DNA of 64,000 bases from Istiophorus platypterus (Eukaryota; Chordata; Actinopteri; Istiophoriformes; Istiophoridae). A program made the translations under genes and the position numbers. The first letter of the stretch is position 1. Each line of letters opens with the position of its first letter. Below are positions 50,001 through 60,800 of the stretch, piece after piece. The stretch is taken from NCBI GenBank assembly GCA_016859345.1, contig CM029126.1, forward strand, positions 4,047,001 through 4,111,000. The letters run 5' to 3'. The notes beneath the pieces were generated by a model. It made no database searches. It had not been told where the DNA came from and was given only the letters and a program-made list of their open reading frames with translations.

Positions 50001-50930
50001 TTGACTCATCCGGTGAGCAGTGCAAACTGCCAATCTGCATCTCACACGCAAACACACACACACACACACACATAAACACTTATTTTAGGAAGCCAGCAGC
50101 TGCCTTGGGTGGCGGGGCTCACAGTCCTTAATTGTTTCAAAAGGAATGGGAGAGCAAATGTTGTGAATATGCACATCCGCCCAACTCGGTCCAAAAATAC
50201 TCAGTAGCAGCACAGCCCCCTGGATTCGCAGCCTCCTGCCCCGGCCTGTTATGCTGGGTTTGGCCCCCAGACTGCCCCGACAACATTTTCAAGTCCTGAG
50301 GACAGCTCGTCTGTGCCACAACGCATCAGTGCATCTCTTAATCCTTCACACCGCAGCAGCCGACGGTAGAAAGACATTTAAGCCCCTTTTTTTCCCACCG
50401 CGGGGAGCTTTGGGGTCGGTTTTTTGGATCTTAGTGTTTCGGCTTCGATGGCGTGCACCGGCTTTGCTCTCGTGCACTTTTACCTGCAGCGCGCCACATT
50501 TCCGCACAATCCTTTGAACGGACCCGCAGGCTTTGGGTGTGCTCCTCTGCTGGCACGGTCATTGTGCAAGTTGCTCAAAATAAAATTTAAAAGGCTTTTG
50601 GCAGTGATAATTAGAAGATAGGTCGACTGAGCGAGTAGTTTGTTTCTCAGGAAAAAAAAACCAAAAACCTTTTGAATCACACTGACATGTAAGCTAACAG
50701 AACAACTAGTCCTATAATGTCAGCAAAGCAGCAGCACCACTAGTGGTTTAATGCCTCATAAATAAAAGAGGTTTCTTTATACAATCCTTGTTTAAATAAT
50801 GGTCCCGATTTTCCAGATATAAACAAGCAACTCCTGAAGATCTCTGCCCACCTGATTTTTGAATGCAAACTCTTGAATATCACAGTGGATGTAATAATAG
50901 CTACCAAACCATTTTCAGAATTGTTCTAAA
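47040..50930. other. Intergenic DNA downstream of arl4a
   Basis: Contains T runs near 47110 and 47672, short CA runs at 49511-49529 and 50051-50071, an isolated B-box-like GGTTCGAATC at 49712-49721 and an exon-like 69-bp segment at 48353-48421 discussed as a finding. No gene is supported. Confidence 0.45.
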
Positions 50931-50935
50931 TATGT

Positions 50936-50941
50936 TTTATT
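50936..50941 (-). terminator. arl4a: Candidate arl4a polyadenylation signal
   Basis: TTTATT on the plus strand, read on the minus strand as AATAAA, is the first canonical signal I see downstream of the arl4a stop codon. It would give a 3' UTR of about 0.8 kb. ATTAAA variants occur nearer (about 51588 and 51444), so the true end may be earlier. Confidence 0.35.
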
Positions 50942-51747
50942 TAGCAAAACATAATGGGTATAGCTTTCTAGTGACAATGTGGCCAAAGAGGATCACTCTA
51001 CTGTACAGCAGAATCTGTTGTAGTTTGCCCAAACATTTCTGTAAAATCAAACACAATATGCTCTATTTAAAACTGTAAACTTCATAGGAAGTGATACTCT
51101 AAAGTGCTTTTAAAAAAAGAGAGATATAAGACAGCAAGCAAATCGATAATAATGCAATAATAATAATGCACGATAATACTTTTCTTTTCGCAAAGAAAGT
51201 CCAGTGTAAAAAAAAAAAAATCAACAAGTTATGACAACATATAAAACAGTAAATTAAAAAGTGATGTCCATCTGGTGTAACAATGTTGAATCATTTACCG
51301 AATAACCCTTCAACGAGTCAATGCTTTTCTTAAATTATTTTTTGGTAACGTTGTTTGGAACAGCCGGTAGCCATTCATGAAACGTGCAGCGTCCTTTCGA
51401 ACAACTTCTGCCACCCTTTCCAGACCCCGAACCCTCTGTGCATTTTAATCCATAAACTCTTTATAACACATCCACACATGTCTTAAGCTTTCTCATCCTC
51501 ATACTGTATTCCTTTTACGTGTCACTTCCTGATCAACAGCATCACCAAAACACCAGGAGCAGGAATCCTAAAGCTCAATCTTTTAAATTTAATTTTTTTT
51601 TGACTGATAAAACTCAGCGTGTTGACTCTGGACCTGCGGTGGAAGCTTGAATCCACCCAGGAAATAAAAATCCTTTATGGTTCCTTCACATTAAAAAAAC
51701 AAAAAAAACCCCAAACAAACAAACAGTAAACAAGTCTCGTGACGAGT

Positions 51748-52350
51748 TTATCTTTTCTTCTTCTGCTGCCGGAGAACCTTTCTCCTTTTCAGGATCAGGT
51801 CATGGAGTCTTTCCAGGCCATCCCTGAGTCCGTCCCCTATGATGGCGCAGGCCGGCTGCAGATGCCAAGGAGTTGCGGGGCCCAGTTCTTTCAGCGCCAG
51901 CAGTTTCTCTATTTCAGCCAGTGCCAGGGAGTGCCTCAGGTCCTGTTTGTTGGCCACCACCAGCAGGGGCACCCCCTGGTTCTCGGAGGTCTTGGCGATT
52001 TTGTGGAGCTCAGTTTTGGCCTCCTCCATGCGCTCCGCGTCCACAGAGTCCACCACAAAGATGATGCCGTCTGTGCATCGCGTGTACGACTTCCACAGGG
52101 GGCGTAGCTTCTCCTGACCGCCGACGTCCCAGAAGTGGAACGTCACAGTCCTGTGGCCGCCCAGAGACACTTTGACCTTCTCGGCGTTGAAGCCTTTGGT
52201 GGGCACCGTGTTCACGAACTCATTGAACTGGAGCCTGTACAAGACGGTGGTCTTCCCGGCGGAGTCCAGCCCGAGGATGGCGATGTGGAAAGACTGGAAG
52301 AGCGGGATGTTCGAGAGGAAGCTAGGTTGTTCCGACAATCCATTCCCCAT
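51748..52350 (-). CDS. arl4a: ADP-ribosylation factor-like protein 4A (ARF-family GTPase)
   Basis: A complete 200-residue small GTPase in one uninterrupted exon, the normal length and layout for vertebrate ARL4 proteins. Seen: Gly2 after the initiator Met (myristoylation site), P-loop GLDSAGKT at residues 27-34, switch I around NTVPTKGF (48-54) with Thr51, WDVGGQE (74-80), NKQD (134-137), CAI (168-170) and a very basic C terminus (residues 188-200, KRRKVLRQQKKKR). Family knowledge: ARL4 proteins cycle between GDP and GTP, sit at the plasma membrane and in the nucleus through the lipid and basic tail, and recruit cytohesin ARF exchange factors, acting on actin and ARF6 signalling. By memory it is closest to ARL4A rather than ARL4C or ARL4D. 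The start has a strong context (AAG before ATG, G after). Catalytic motifs are all intact. Confidence 0.96.
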   Translation of the reverse strand: MGNGLSEQPSFLSNIPLFQSFHIAILGLDSAGKTTVLYRLQFNEFVNTVPTKGFNAEKVKVSLGGHRTVTFHFWDVGGQEKLRPLWKSYTRCTDGIIFVVDSVDAERMEEAKTELHKIAKTSENQGVPLLVVANKQDLRHSLALAEIEKLLALKELGPATPWHLQPACAIIGDGLRDGLERLHDLILKRRKVLRQQKKKR

Positions 52351-52351
52351 C

Positions 52352-53989
52352 TTTCCTCATGAGGAAGGATTTTCGATGTGGGAGGTTTGATCCAGCTGTC
52401 CGGCAGTAAGCCTAAGAGTCGCTTATATTCCAGAAATAACTGCAGCAATTACCTGAAAGCATATTGCACGTGTTACTGTGGGTGAAACACAGGCTTTACA
52501 GGAGGCAGCAGCGAGAAGAAACACGAGACTATGCAGAAAAAAAAAAAAGACACCGTGGCAACCGACAGCAACTACACGATTGAGTCCCATTAAATTTCCC
52601 TACATTTCCCAAGACTCTCTTTATTGTTTTTATGAAGTCATCTTCATGTGGTTTGAATAAAGTCAACAAACTGAGCAATTTAAGTTACACTATCAGACTG
52701 AAGTTTGCTTGCAGCCACAATAAGAGTCTTGTCGTACCAGACCAAGTCAAGTTGCGGCGGCAAAAACTTTAAGCGTCCCGAACTGAGCAAGGTGGCCTCG
52801 TCCAGATGTTGCATCATCTCACTTTAAAGCTGGACTAAACATTTTTCATGTGTAATGTGCGATGGGCGTTTCCCACAGGTGACGAACCCACAGAATTATC
52901 ACCCATCTGCAGGTCCCCTCGGTTCACGTGAGCTTCTAAGCCCCTTTTAGCTCAAATAAAGCGGCAGCTGTTTTCAGCAAAGGCACTTTGATGAGTCCAC
53001 TGATTGATTCCTTGACAGCACCAAAGGGGAGACAGACACAGTTAGCAACTACACTGTGAACGCAGCGGAGAATCGAGTTTAAGTTTTTCTCTGAAGTTGT
53101 CGGAGGCCAGAACAGAGCTCAGGGAAGAGGGAATGTTTTCGCTTCGTCACGTGACATTAATACTAATGCTGCTTTGTGACAGCTGGATGCGTAAATACGC
53201 GACCGTTTGCTGACAGAATCAACATAAAAACTTCAACGAGACGACGATACTTCGAATGCGATGCCTTCAGATTGGGTATTTGCTGTGGTGTGATCGCATC
53301 AGCGTGCAAAAAAATAAACATCATAGCTTTGTCCTTTTTTGTTTAAAAAAAATACACACTCTAGATACCATAAAAACATGACGCCAGCATAGGGACGACA
53401 ACTGGTGCGTGTCGGAAGATTTTCACATGTAATAGCGCTCCGACAGAGGCCGACCAGTGTGGACGCGATGGCCCGACCGGACGGGGGCGTCCACTCTCAA
53501 CCTCACCCGGGACAAGTCAAAGTCCAACGAAACGTGGCATCAGCGCAGCCTTCAAGACCGGGAACGACGCTTCTGGGAACAGAGTGCCATTATCATGTCC
53601 GTATTACTGTGTCAGAGGCGTTGTCCTGAGCGCCGTGGCAGAGAATTACTTCAGTGTACTTCATTTAATACTTGAAGCGAGGGGTTCACAGGGACCTCAC
53701 TGCGCCAGCTTTACCGCAGACGTGAAGAAAATGATGTGATTACAGGCCCAGATTGTACTAAACATAACTCACTTATCTCCTTTTCCTCTGGTGTCCCTGT
53801 CACATTCCCGCAGGGGCCCTGCCAGCTTTACCAGTATAACAGCACCTCCCCTGATCGTCTAGAGTTTTAGCCTCCGCGGGCTCCGGGTGCTCCTCAGGTG
53901 GGAGATCCGGACTAGATTTCCAGGGGACCGACAGGTGGACGGATGCGTTTCCACCTCCGGGCTGAGGAGAGAGGGACACGTTCGCTCAC
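52352..53989 (-). other. arl4a: Inferred arl4a 5' UTR intron region
   Basis: No coding signal lies between the arl4a start codon and the CpG island. On the minus strand a donor-like TAG|GTGAGCG ends a possible 5' exon at 53990. Acceptor-like sequences CACCCACAG (about 52480) and CCGGACAG (about 52403) precede the coding exon. Mammalian ARL4A also has 5' UTR introns. The exact join cannot be fixed without transcripts. Confidence 0.45.
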
Positions 53990-55020
53990 CTACCGGTCTG
54001 AGTCATCCGCGGGGGGGACGACGCCGGACCGCAGCCTCTCGTGGACGCAGGGCCTCGGTTCTCGACCCGCCGTGGAACCCGGGTCGTCGAAGGACAAGAC
54101 AGTAAAGCCCCTCGGTCGGCGGAGACCCCCTCGGCTCGCTGCCCGCCCGTCCCCGGCGTCCCCTACCGATCTACCGCAGACGACGACGCCGCGGCCGCGG
54201 AGGGTGGCCGAGCCCGGGTCTGGGGTCCACGCCCACACGGGCGCTGCGGGCGCCGGCGATTGGTCCGCGGGCTCCGCTCCCTCCGCGCCGATTGGCCGGC
54301 GCCGCCCGTCAGTCACGCGTGGGCTCGGGATCACCTGTTGCTCCGCGGCCTGTCGCGACGCCGCGACTCATTTAACGTGAAATGTTTTTAAAAGAACACG
54401 AATAAAAACGTGTGTTTGGAGCCAGATTTCTTCAGTTAAAGCACCAACATCAAAATGTTAAAATGCTCTGGGTCAGAATCCTGCACCGAACAAGGAACTC
54501 GAGTGAAACGGGGCAGAAAATGACGATTATTATTTTTTACTATCTGACGATTATTTCCTTTATTAAACGATTAATTTCTATGACCCGAAATAAGCGAAAT
54601 TTAAAAAATGGTTGCGGATATTTCGTTTTCTGTCATATGCGTTGAAGAAGCATCATTTTCTCGCGTTTTAGTCAAACGTTTCGCCGTTTTCGCTTGAAAA
54701 ATGACTCGCGTATATAGTTTTAAACCCCAAAAGAAGTTTTTACATTCTCGTGAAAACGCGTCGCGCCTCCGATCGCAGGTTTGTGGCTTTTCCCGAGGAA
54801 TAAATCGTCGTTTCAGGAGCTCGGAGACCGACGGTTCTGTTCCTCGCACATTTCCACCGAGCCGCTCCGAGGTCTGAGGCTCCGTCGTCCTCGGGGCTTT
54901 TCACGGCTCAGGCCGAACCACGAACTGACCCGGGAACAGCCCCCGCTCGGTTCAACGTCGGTGACCGACAGGTAAAGGTCCGCTTTAACTCACCGTGCGC
55001 GAGGGTCCGGGAGTCGGCGT
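53880..55020 (-). promoter_or_regulatory. arl4a: CpG-island promoter of arl4a (inferred)
   Basis: CpG-dense DNA at 53880-54385 and again at about 54690-55020. On the minus strand two CCAAT boxes (plus-strand ATTGG at 54259-54263 and 54291-54295) are 32 bp apart, as in NF-Y-driven promoters. They point to a start near 54.2 kb and a first exon ending at 53990 (GTGAGC donor). A second donor-like GTGAGT, with exon end at 54994, suggests an alternative upstream first exon. Frames here are open on both strands because of GC content and are not genes. Confidence 0.55.
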
Positions 55021-55081
55021 CCGCGTGTGTGTGTCGGAGGAGAGAGAGTGTGAGTGAGAGAGAGAGAGAGAGTCAGTGTGA

Positions 55082-55112
<31 letters not shown>

Positions 55113-55291
55113 CCAGTGTGTGTGTGTGAGAGAGAGTCAGTGTGTGTGTGAGAGAGAGAGAGTCAGTGTGAGTGTGAGAGAGAGAGAGAGAGTCAGTGTG
55201 AGTGTGTGTGTGAGAGAGAGAGAGTCAGTGTGAGTGTGTGTGTGTGAGAGAGAGAGAGTCAGTGTGAGTGTGTGTGTGTGAGAGAGAGAGA

Positions 55292-55324
<33 letters not shown>

Positions 55325-55378
55325 TGTGTGTCTGTGTGTTTGTCTGTTGAGAGAGAGAGAGTGTGTGAGAGAGAGAGG

Positions 55379-55411
<33 letters not shown>

Positions 55412-55442
55412 TTAGTGTGTGTGACAGAGAGAGAGAGAGTCA

Positions 55443-55477
<35 letters not shown>
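55021..55477. repeat. GA/GT compound microsatellite
   Basis: About 450 bp of alternating GAGAGA and GTGTGT blocks, many linked by GTCAGTGTGAGTG units, so it is partly a higher-order minisatellite. It abuts the arl4a CpG island. The frames through it are Ser-Leu-Thr-His or Cys-Val-Arg-Glu repeats. Confidence 0.97.
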
Positions 55478-55479
55478 CA

Positions 55480-55950
55480 GGAAGTGCGCCGCCCCCTTCG
55501 ACCGCGTGTTTTTCTTTGAAACGATTGGCCAGGGAGCCGGAAGCCAGCGCCACATCCACCGTGGCCCTTCATGCATGAGGGAAAACAAACAGTGAGTGGC
55601 CCCGGGCCAGTGGCCCCGGGCCAGTACCAGGCCCTTACATAACAGGCCTCTGTTTATTAACCGTTTTAGGTCACTTTGCTGTGTTTGATTCTCCCCACAC
55701 AATAACTATTTACACAGAGATAAGCAAGATAGATAAAAATGTGCACACACCATCTATGGTCAAGAGATCGCTTATTTAATAGAGTAATTTATCAAGAAGT
55801 AGGATCAAGTAGTTATTACAACAAAAACAGATAATACTTAAAGTTTCATTATTATACTTTGTTATTTAATGTTTATTTCCATAACATGGATCAATGCCAC
55901 GTACGTTTACAGTTATGCCCTAAGATCACGACAGCATTTTATACAAATAC
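55480..55950. other. Intergenic DNA, short tandem GGCCCCGGGCCAGT
   Basis: Two adjacent copies of GTGGCCCCGGGCCA occur at about 55597-55624. The remainder is AT-rich with no gene. Confidence 0.5.
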
Positions 55951-56001
55951 ACAAAATAATACACAAAATAATATACAAAATAATACACAAAATAATACAC
56001 A
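55951..56001. repeat. 12-bp tandem repeat (ACAAAATAATAC)
   Basis: Four consecutive copies of ACAAAATAATAC with one base change in the second, plus a partial fifth. Confidence 0.95.
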
Positions 56002-56054
56002 ATGTATTGTGTCTTTTCAAAATGGAGTTTGAAATGATGTGCCATTCATTTTCA

Positions 56055-56428
56055 TTTATCCATCCATCTGTCCAGCCATGCATCCATCCTTCAATCATCT
56101 ATTCCTCCGACATCCATGTATTCATCCATCCATCTGTCCATTCATCCATCCATCGACCTTTAATCATCTATTCATCCATCAGTACTTTCATCCATCCATC
56201 GAATCATCATCCCTCAATCCGTCCATGCATCCATCTATTCATCCGTCCATCTATTCATCAATCCATCCATCTATCTTTTCATCCATCCACCCATCCATCT
56301 ATCCTTCCATCTATTCATCCATCCATCCTTTAATCCATCTATTCATCCATCCATTGAATCATCCATCCCTCAATCTGTCTGTGCATCCATCCAATTATCC
56401 ATCCTTTCATTCATCCAATCATCCAGGT
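56055..56428. repeat. (CATC)n degenerate microsatellite
   Basis: About 370 bp of CCATCCAT units with frequent TATTCATC variants. The 135-154 codon Ile-His-Pro-Ser frames are translations of this array, not genes. Confidence 0.95.
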
Positions 56429-56429
56429 T

Positions 56430-57396
56430 ACACATGGTCCACTTAAAATTCATTGTCCACTGATAAAAATCACATTAAAACTACAGAAAAATTAAAATGA
56501 AAAATAACCTAAACCCTGATAACCAATCCAAACAACCACATGTCATTGGTTTTTACTCTCTGATACATTACGTAGGAAAGCTTTTCCGAATTAGTAAACG
56601 AAAAGAATGAACAAACAAAAAAGACGATGAGGGATCCACATTTGGTATTTATACCAGTGTGGATTCTAATTATCGGTTTGAAACGAAACAAACCACGACG
56701 GGTTGTAATGTAATAAGAAGCTTTGACAAAGGATTGACACCTTTTTTTCACGAGATTGAAGATTTTTCTGACATTGTTCGGTGCCCGAAAGAATAACAGG
56801 GGATTAAAACAAGTAAAACACATGGCAGCCGGTGGATCATGTGGTTTAATGCACTGAGCCATATCCCTTTCATTTTAAATTTAGCCCACGAGTTATATGC
56901 ACAGAGTCACGGATGACTCATGAAACATATGCGTGCAGCCGTTGCGGTTATGCTCCGAAACATGTGCGGGCTTGGCGTGTTTATAATTCCTGGGGGTCTG
57001 ATGGAGCAGCTGTCCCGGGACCAGTCTGCCTCATGATGTGGTGTGACATGAAACTCGATGACAACAGTCAGTGCGTGTTTTTCTGCCACAATTCAGTTCA
57101 TCCACTCAACAGTAAAATAGCTGTGACAGTTGGGATGTTTTCAAAAGGTCTCGTATTCCATTTATGTTGTATTGAAATTAAGTGGTATGTGCTGTAATAT
57201 AAAGTAGATGTGAAATGTAGTAAACTAAAACGTATGTTTACTGACGTGATCCCTGGACTTTCTCACCCTTTTTATTTTTTCTCCTAACGTTTCACTAGTG
57301 CCGTTACACCGCTGCATAAGAAGAGAGCACGGTAACATAATAAAGGTGAGAGATCACAGGCATAAGGTGATAACTAATAGATATCACCATGAGACT
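56430..57396. other. Intergenic DNA, nothing recognised
   Basis: Frames at 56509-56862 and 56907-57197 have no recognisable domain and overlap nothing with splice support. Confidence 0.5.
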
Positions 57397-57977
57397 TACA
57401 CAGTTAATTACATACATTAACACGATTACTTTATGTATCACAAGTTTTCTGACATGTTATGTTTAGATATGCAAATGACCCATTATATAAATAAATATGC
57501 ACTCATTTGCATACATCAAAACTCTTGTTTTATTTTGTTGAGATATTGGAGCCAAAGGTTTTTTTACTGAGGGAATTTTGGATCTTTCTTTTTATCGCTT
57601 CATATATGGGAAAATACTTTGCACAGCCAATAAAAAAACAAAATAGTTGACATGTTTTTAGGAATAAATGTTTTATAAGTCAGACTGAAAATGATACATG
57701 AACAAATTTCTGTTAAAACCTTTAGAAAGTAGAAATATTATAGAACACAGAAAGGAATAAAAGTGGAAAGTTTGGTGCATGTGACGGTTGCTGAAGTCGT
57801 GATTTCTGGATCAGTGTATGAGAAAGAAAGCTCATTTTTAGAAACAAGCCTTTGAGGAGATTTATTTTAATTGATATCTATTAATGCCACCCGAATTTTC
57901 CTGTCCATTTTCCATTTTTTTTAATTGATAAATAGACTTCTCCACCTCTGCGGAGAGTAAAAACTGTTTTGCGATAC
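57397..57977. repeat. Local duplication, copy A (581 bp)
   Basis: Direct copy of the block at 59927-60735. Both begin TACACAGTTAATTACATACA and end TTTTGCGATAC, with high identity over most of their length (for example CACGATTACTTTATGTATCA, GCACAGCCAATAAAAAAACA, AGTTGACATGTTTTTAGGAA). Copy A lacks a roughly 39-bp insert and a roughly 190-bp insert found in copy B. It lies just downstream of the unnamed gene. It could be a local segmental duplication or a two-copy element. Confidence 0.93.
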
Positions 57978-58021
57978 TTTAGACATTTTGTAAGACTGCC
58001 GTTGTTTCCACTCAGGTTTTT

Positions 58022-58046
58022 TTTTATTTATTTATTTATTTATTTT
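58022..58046 (-). terminator. Candidate polyadenylation signals of the unnamed gene
   Basis: TTTATT repeats on the plus strand give overlapping AATAAA signals on the minus strand, about 155-180 bases after the inferred TGA stop. This fits a short 3' UTR. Confidence 0.45.
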
Positions 58047-58199
58047 TTGATGCATAACCAAATGTAAACACACATTATTGTTAGCTGGAATTTTATACCA
58101 ATTCAACACATATTATATTGATTTCATTTTCGATGTTACACTAAAAAATACAGATATACACATGTGAAACTATTGACCCAAAGATTCACAAACAGAGAG

Positions 58200-59900
58200 T
58201 CACGGCCCATTTTTCCAGGATCTGGAGAGTTTCTCTTCCACACGGTCCAGGAAAGCACTGTATGCTCCTCTTCTTCGTTGGTGTCTCTGTGAAACACACA
58301 CTTTCTGTAATTAATATGTGCAGCATTCATAAAGGTGTAAATCCAAGCTGTTTAAACTGTTGTGAATGATAAAACATTATCTGCTGCTTGTCGGCAGTTA
58401 AATCTACAACAGTGCACCATGTTTTATAAGATGTTCATTTTTTTTTTTTAAGATGTTCAAAACCTTAATCTTAATCTTAAACCGTCACACAGTGGAAATA
58501 CTCAAGATAAGGACAAGTACCACAAAGTTTTACGGAACATGGAGAAAATGTACTTAGTTACTTTCAACCACTAAATGTAATGTAAACGCTAACATGGCTG
58601 ATGTGATCAAAATGAATGATGCCTTTCAGATGCCATTGATTTAGCCCATAATGAGCATGATTTCAATCTGATTTATCATTGACTAAACGTGACAAAGTGT
58701 GATATCAGACGTGATCGTTTGTGCGGACGTGAGCGTTAAACTCCGTCTACTCACAGTGTAGGAGGCTGACTCTGGAGGCCAGGACGAAGGAGGGAGTAGG
58801 AGCCTCGCGTCCCACTTGGGCTCCGGAGGTTTAAACGTGTCCATCCTTGTCCTGGTGTCCCGTGGGCTAAAGTCCAGGTCAGATCTGATGGTCCGCACTG
58901 GAAAAAGAGAGGTATTAAATCTCATGTTTAAAGTTAACAAAACTGTACTCAGCAGGAAACTCCTGATCAAATCATGGCGATTCGGTCTTGTCAGTACAGA
59001 CATTGACACAAAATGCATTTGGTTCAATAGATTTTGGGGGTAAAGTGGATACAAACCCATGAGATTCAGAATATTGAATTCTGACAAAGTTTCAGCTTAA
59101 ATGAACTCAGAGAATGACCTTAAAAAGAAAAAAGACAAGATAAAACTAATCTACTTACACGTGTCCAAGTGCTTTAATTTGAAATTCAGGTTTCCAGGGT
59201 CTCTCTCGTATTTAGTCACTATCTCTGGAAGGTCCTCGTCAAGCTGAAGTGAAGGATTTTAAAACGAAAAGTTCAATGTCCAAAATTCCCTCTGGTTCAT
59301 CTTTTTGTTGTCATCACCATCTTGTGGTCAAATCAAATATTACAAGCTCACTTAAAACTGAGGATAAACGTGCATATGACCCAGCTTGCCCTTTCTTCGC
59401 ACTGACTCCATTTTTATCATTTTGATTTTACAGACACTTACCGGCCTGAAGCTATGAGGCTTGGGGTTCTTGTAGGTTTCAGGAGGAAACTTTCCCGTCT
59501 TCACAAACATCAGCTCAGACTCGAGGGCGCCGGGGGGCCTGAACAGCGTGACAAACCCCGCAGGGTCTTTCTTCTTGTAACTCTCCTGCAAAACTTTAGG
59601 TAGAAATGTTCCACTTCTCCTCTTTGTTTCCGTGGTTTGTGCGGCTGCTGGGTTTGCACATGTCTTTCTTTCTTTCTTTTGAGGGACCGACACGGATCTG
59701 TACAGTTTCAGGGAGAAATCTGGGGGCTTGATTCCCCACGTGTTGCACCGGCCCTCGGCCTCCGGGGACTTGATGCCCCACGTGTCGCCCCGGCCCTTGG
59801 CCTCCGGGGGCTCAAAACATCTGCTTCTTGCGAGGCGGAGGCCCTGGCTGGCACAGAACTGGGTCTTTGCTTCAAAAGAAAACAACCCACGTGGAGCCAT
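58200..59900 (-). CDS. Uncharacterised 257-residue protein, four coding exons
   Basis: Exons on the minus strand: 59900-59442 (153 codons), 59243-59159 (85 nt), 58897-58755 (143 nt), 58286-58200 (87 nt with TGA). Every junction is GT-AG (donors CCG|GTAAGTG, CGT|GTAAGT, ACT|GTGAGT; acceptors CTTCAG, TTCCAG, TTCACAG), and phases (0, 1, 0) agree throughout, giving one open frame. The ATG context is AAGATGG. Residues 31-58 are two copies of a 14-residue unit ending TWGIK. The C-terminal part is proline/tryptophan-rich (KPPEPKWDA, PPSSWPPESASYT) and ends with a basic run RHQRRRGAYSAF and a probable helix LDRVEEKLSRSW. There is no signal peptide or membrane segment. I do not recognise the family. 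A neighbour on the same strand is arl4a. The likely RFX site in its promoter hints at ciliary or testis expression. Confidence 0.82.
59727..59810 (-). repeat. Two 42-bp in-frame coding repeats
   Basis: Two adjacent 42-bp units within exon 1 of the unnamed gene encode PPEAKGRGDTWGIK and SPEAEGRCNTWGIK. Each contains a CACGTG. The multiple-of-three length keeps the frame, so copy number could vary without breaking the protein. Confidence 0.9.
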
Positions 59901-59926
59901 CTTGATTTGCTGATGGACAAGCGAGG

Positions 59927-60735
59927 TACACAGTTAATTACATACATTAACACGATTACTTTATGTATCACAAGTTTTCTGAAATGTCATGTTTAGATAT
60001 GCAAATGACCCATTATATAAAAAAATATGCACTCATTTACATACATCTCCACAACAGCATTCTGAACACTGGATGGAGCCAGGTTCAAAACTCTTGTTTT
60101 ATTTTGTTGAGATATTGGAGCCAAAGCTTTTTTTCCCAAAGGAATTTTGTATCTTTCTTTTTATCATTTCATATATGAAAAAATACTTTGCACAGCCAAT
60201 AAAAAAACAAAATAGTTGACATGTTTTTAGGAATAAATGTTTTATAAGTCAGACTGAGAATGATATATGTCAAACCTCTGTTAAAACCTTTAGAAAGTAG
60301 AAATTATTAGAGCATAGATAGGAATAAAAGAGGAAAGTTTTGTGCATGTGACAGCTGCTCACGTTGTGATTTATGGATCAGTGAATGAGAAAGAAAACTC
60401 ATTTTTAGTAAACAGCCTTTAGAGAGATTTATTGTAATTGATATCTACAGATGCAAATGAAAAAGTGTAGCAAAATAAACACATAAATGTGTATTTTGGA
60501 TACTTTCTTTCTTCTAGACAGAAACAAGACATGTTATGGAAATAAAATCGACCAAAGTCTCAAAATTGTCCAGTGTGTGAAAAAAACAATATGTTTCCAC
60601 CTATTGTGTTTCAGTAAAACCTCATGTGACTGAAAACCATGTGCATATCCACTGCACTTTGCCAGATTTTCCTTTTTTTGATTGACAAACCAACTTTTCC
60701 ACCTCAGTGAAGTGTAAAAACCTGTTTTGCGATAC
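59927..60735. repeat. Local duplication, copy B (809 bp)
   Basis: Homologue of 57397-57977, here in the inferred first intron of the unnamed gene. Relative to copy A it carries an extra segment of about 39 bp near 60046-60085 and one of about 190 bp near 60462-60655, the latter including a 127-bp block (60467-60593) also present at 61453-61579. It is flanked on both sides by near-identical roughly 40-bp sequences containing GAGCCATCTTGATTTGCTGA. Confidence 0.92.
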
Positions 60736-60772
60736 CTGAGCCAAACAAACCACATGGAGCCATCTTGATTTG
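60736..60772 (-). pseudogene. Decoy duplicate of the start-codon exon edge
   Basis: The minus strand reads TTCAG|CAAATCAAGATGGCTCC, the same as at the true exon start (59909-59893), and continues with a diverged MAPCGLFG-like stretch and a donor-like CAG|GTATCG at 60736. If translated onward the frame stops after about 19 codons. If spliced to the main exon at 59909 it is out of frame. I read it as a duplicated, non-functional start exon, or possibly an alternative 5' UTR exon. Confidence 0.6.
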
Positions 60773-60800
60773 CTGAAGGAAAAGCAAGGTACCTGCTTAC

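Noticed and set aside
51739..52390. Plus-strand frames opposite arl4a (up to 122 codons)
   Set aside because: These are antisense shadows of the arl4a coding exon.
53887..54391. Overlapping 114-145 codon frames in the CpG island
   Set aside because: High GC removes stop codons on both strands. The region is better explained as the arl4a promoter.
56039..56446. Ile-His-Pro-Ser repeat protein
   Set aside because: Pure translation of the CATC microsatellite.
58136..58330. 64-codon minus-strand frame starting at an ATG in the last intron
   Set aside because: It overlaps the last exon of the unnamed gene in another frame. The spliced frame gives a consistent phase and a plausible C terminus.
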